A DNA stretch of 64,000 nucleotides from an uncultured Oscillospiraceae bacterium (GTDB lineage: Bacteria; Bacillota; Clostridia; Oscillospirales; Acutalibacteraceae). Both the position numbers and the translations under genes were made by a program. How positions within the stretch are numbered: position 1 is the stretch's first letter; each line of letters opens with the position of its first letter. Location of the stretch: positions 1-64,000 of the forward strand of contig URZE01000002.1 in NCBI GenBank assembly GCA_900552265.1, in the 5' to 3' direction. Shown piece by piece: positions 63,172-64,000 of this stretch. The notes below the pieces were generated by a model. That model made no database searches. It saw only the letters and a program-made list of their open reading frames with translations, and was not told where the DNA came from.

Positions 63172-64000
63172 TTGGGAAATACGGAAAATTACGATGTTGC
63201 AGTAATCGGTGCAGGACATGCCGGAATAGAAGCAGGTCTTTCTTCTGCAAGGTTGGGATGTAATACAGTTATTTTTGCGATAAATTTGGATTCTGTAGGA
63301 AATTGTCCGTGCAATCCATCGATAGGAGGAACAGCTAAAGGACATCTTGTCCGTGAAATAGACGCTTTAGGTGGAGAAATGGGAAAAACCACGGATGAAT
63401 GTTTTTTACAGAGTAGAATGCTCAATCTCGGAAAGGGTCCGGCGGTACATTCTCTCAGAGCTCAGATAGACAGAAACAAATATAAAGAGATAATGAAACA
63501 TAAACTCGAACTTCAAGATAATCTGACTTTAAAGCAAGCAGAGATAACTGAAATTTCACGTGAAAACGGTATATGGAAGCTTAGCACGAGAAATAATATG
63601 CAATATTTTGCAAAATCAGTTGTAATAGCTACAGGAACGTTTTTGGAAGGAAAAGTTCACATTGGAGAAACTTCTTATTCAAGCGGACCTGACGGCGTTT
63701 TTCCTGCGACTATGTTGGGAGACTCCATAAGAAAACTCGGACTTGTATTAAAACGTTTTAAAACAGGTACACCTGCAAGAGTTTTGAGATCCAGCATTAA
63801 TTTTGACATTTTGGAAAAACAATGCGGTGATGAAGATATAGTTCCGTTTTCATACAGCACGAAAAAAGTTATGGAAAATAAGGTTGCATGTTATATTTCA
63901 TGGACAAATGATAAGACAAAAGAAGTAATTATTAAAAATCTCCACAGAGCTCCGATGTACAGTGGAAAAATTGAAGGTATCGGTCCAAGATATTGTCCGA
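63172..64000 (+). CDS. mnmG: tRNA modification enzyme MnmG (N-terminal part)
   Basis: Begins at a TTG at 63172 with AGAGGTG upstream and runs out of the window after about 276 codons. The FAD loop VIGAGHAGIEAG and NPSIGGTAKGHLVREIDALGG are clear. Standard partner and neighbour of mnmE. Confidence 0.97.
   Translation, partial: MGNTENYDVAVIGAGHAGIEAGLSSARLGCNTVIFAINLDSVGNCPCNPSIGGTAKGHLVREIDALGGEMGKTTDECFLQSRMLNLGKGPAVHSLRAQIDRNKYKEIMKHKLELQDNLTLKQAEITEISRENGIWKLSTRNNMQYFAKSVVIATGTFLEGKVHIGETSYSSGPDGVFPATMLGDSIRKLGLVLKRFKTGTPARVLRSSINFDILEKQCGDEDIVPFSYSTKKVMENKVACYISWTNDKTKEVIIKNLHRAPMYSGKIEGIGPRYCP

Noticed and set aside
1..64000. CRISPR arrays, tRNA and rRNA genes
   Set aside because: No regularly spaced repeats and no cloverleaf or rRNA-like sequence were recognised by reading; a tRNA search program would settle the tRNA question.

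Overview
The window is AT-rich DNA from a bacterium of the low-GC Firmicutes, most likely class Clostridia. The gene order around dnaA (rpmH, rnpA, yidD, yidC, jag, mnmE and mnmG one way; dnaA, dnaN, an S4 protein, recF, remB, gyrB and gyrA the other way), the strong AGGAGG-type ribosome binding sites and the frequent TTG/GTG starts all fit. A ubiquitin-specific-protease-like protein, a MORN-repeat protein and several proteins with double-glycine leaders suggest a life close to eukaryotic cells. That is inference; the species cannot be named from the sequence.

Layout. (1) 1-19.2 kb: part of a tailed-phage prophage, nearly all on the minus strand. In transcription order it holds a sigma-like regulator, a small protein, a SNF2-type helicase split by a group II intron and carrying an in-frame stop, two conserved small phage proteins, a family A DNA polymerase, a primase-helicase, a VRR-NUC nuclease, a small Cys protein, a DUF1492-type regulator, an HNH nuclease, a probable cos region, TerS, a small membrane protein, a ParB-methyltransferase, a frameshifted small gene, and TerL with a class 3-type intein. 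A Fic protein with its own HTH domain lies on the opposite strand between the HNH gene and terS. No capsid, portal, tail or integrase gene is visible. (2) 19.2-19.8 kb: terminators and AT-rich DNA. (3) 19.8-30.6 kb: a tightly packed plus-strand operon of twelve genes, unlike any cluster I know: three radical SAM enzymes (one with a B12-type domain, one RlmN-like), a DUF43/methyltransferase-like protein, Nudix, SDR, exonuclease III-like and HD phosphohydrolase proteins, a P-loop ATPase and a CYTH protein that both carry added signal peptides, an unknown exported protein and a membrane protein cut by an IS3-family element. A good promoter followed by a perfect 16-bp inverted repeat precedes it. 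(4) 30.6-36.4 kb: IS element, gene remnants, a CPBP-type membrane protein and a flavodoxin-fold reductase. (5) 36.4-46.7 kb: a receptor-like protein with a degenerate cyclase domain, a MORN protein and the ubiquitin-protease-like protein in one operon, a divergent LysM protein, two small proteins with GG leaders, and small conserved genes. (6) 46.7-64 kb: chromosomal genes and the replication origin near 57.0-59.0 kb.

How it may work together. The radical SAM operon pairs a B12-type radical SAM enzyme with an HD phosphohydrolase, the pairing known from oxetanocin biosynthesis; SDR and Nudix functions alongside would suit a nucleotide-derived product. The 36-46 kb region looks like surface sensing plus exported effectors: the protease begins with a Nif11-like leader ending in GG, and two neighbours have similar GG endings, which points to a C39-peptidase ABC exporter encoded elsewhere. 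Both readings are inference from domain content and gene order.
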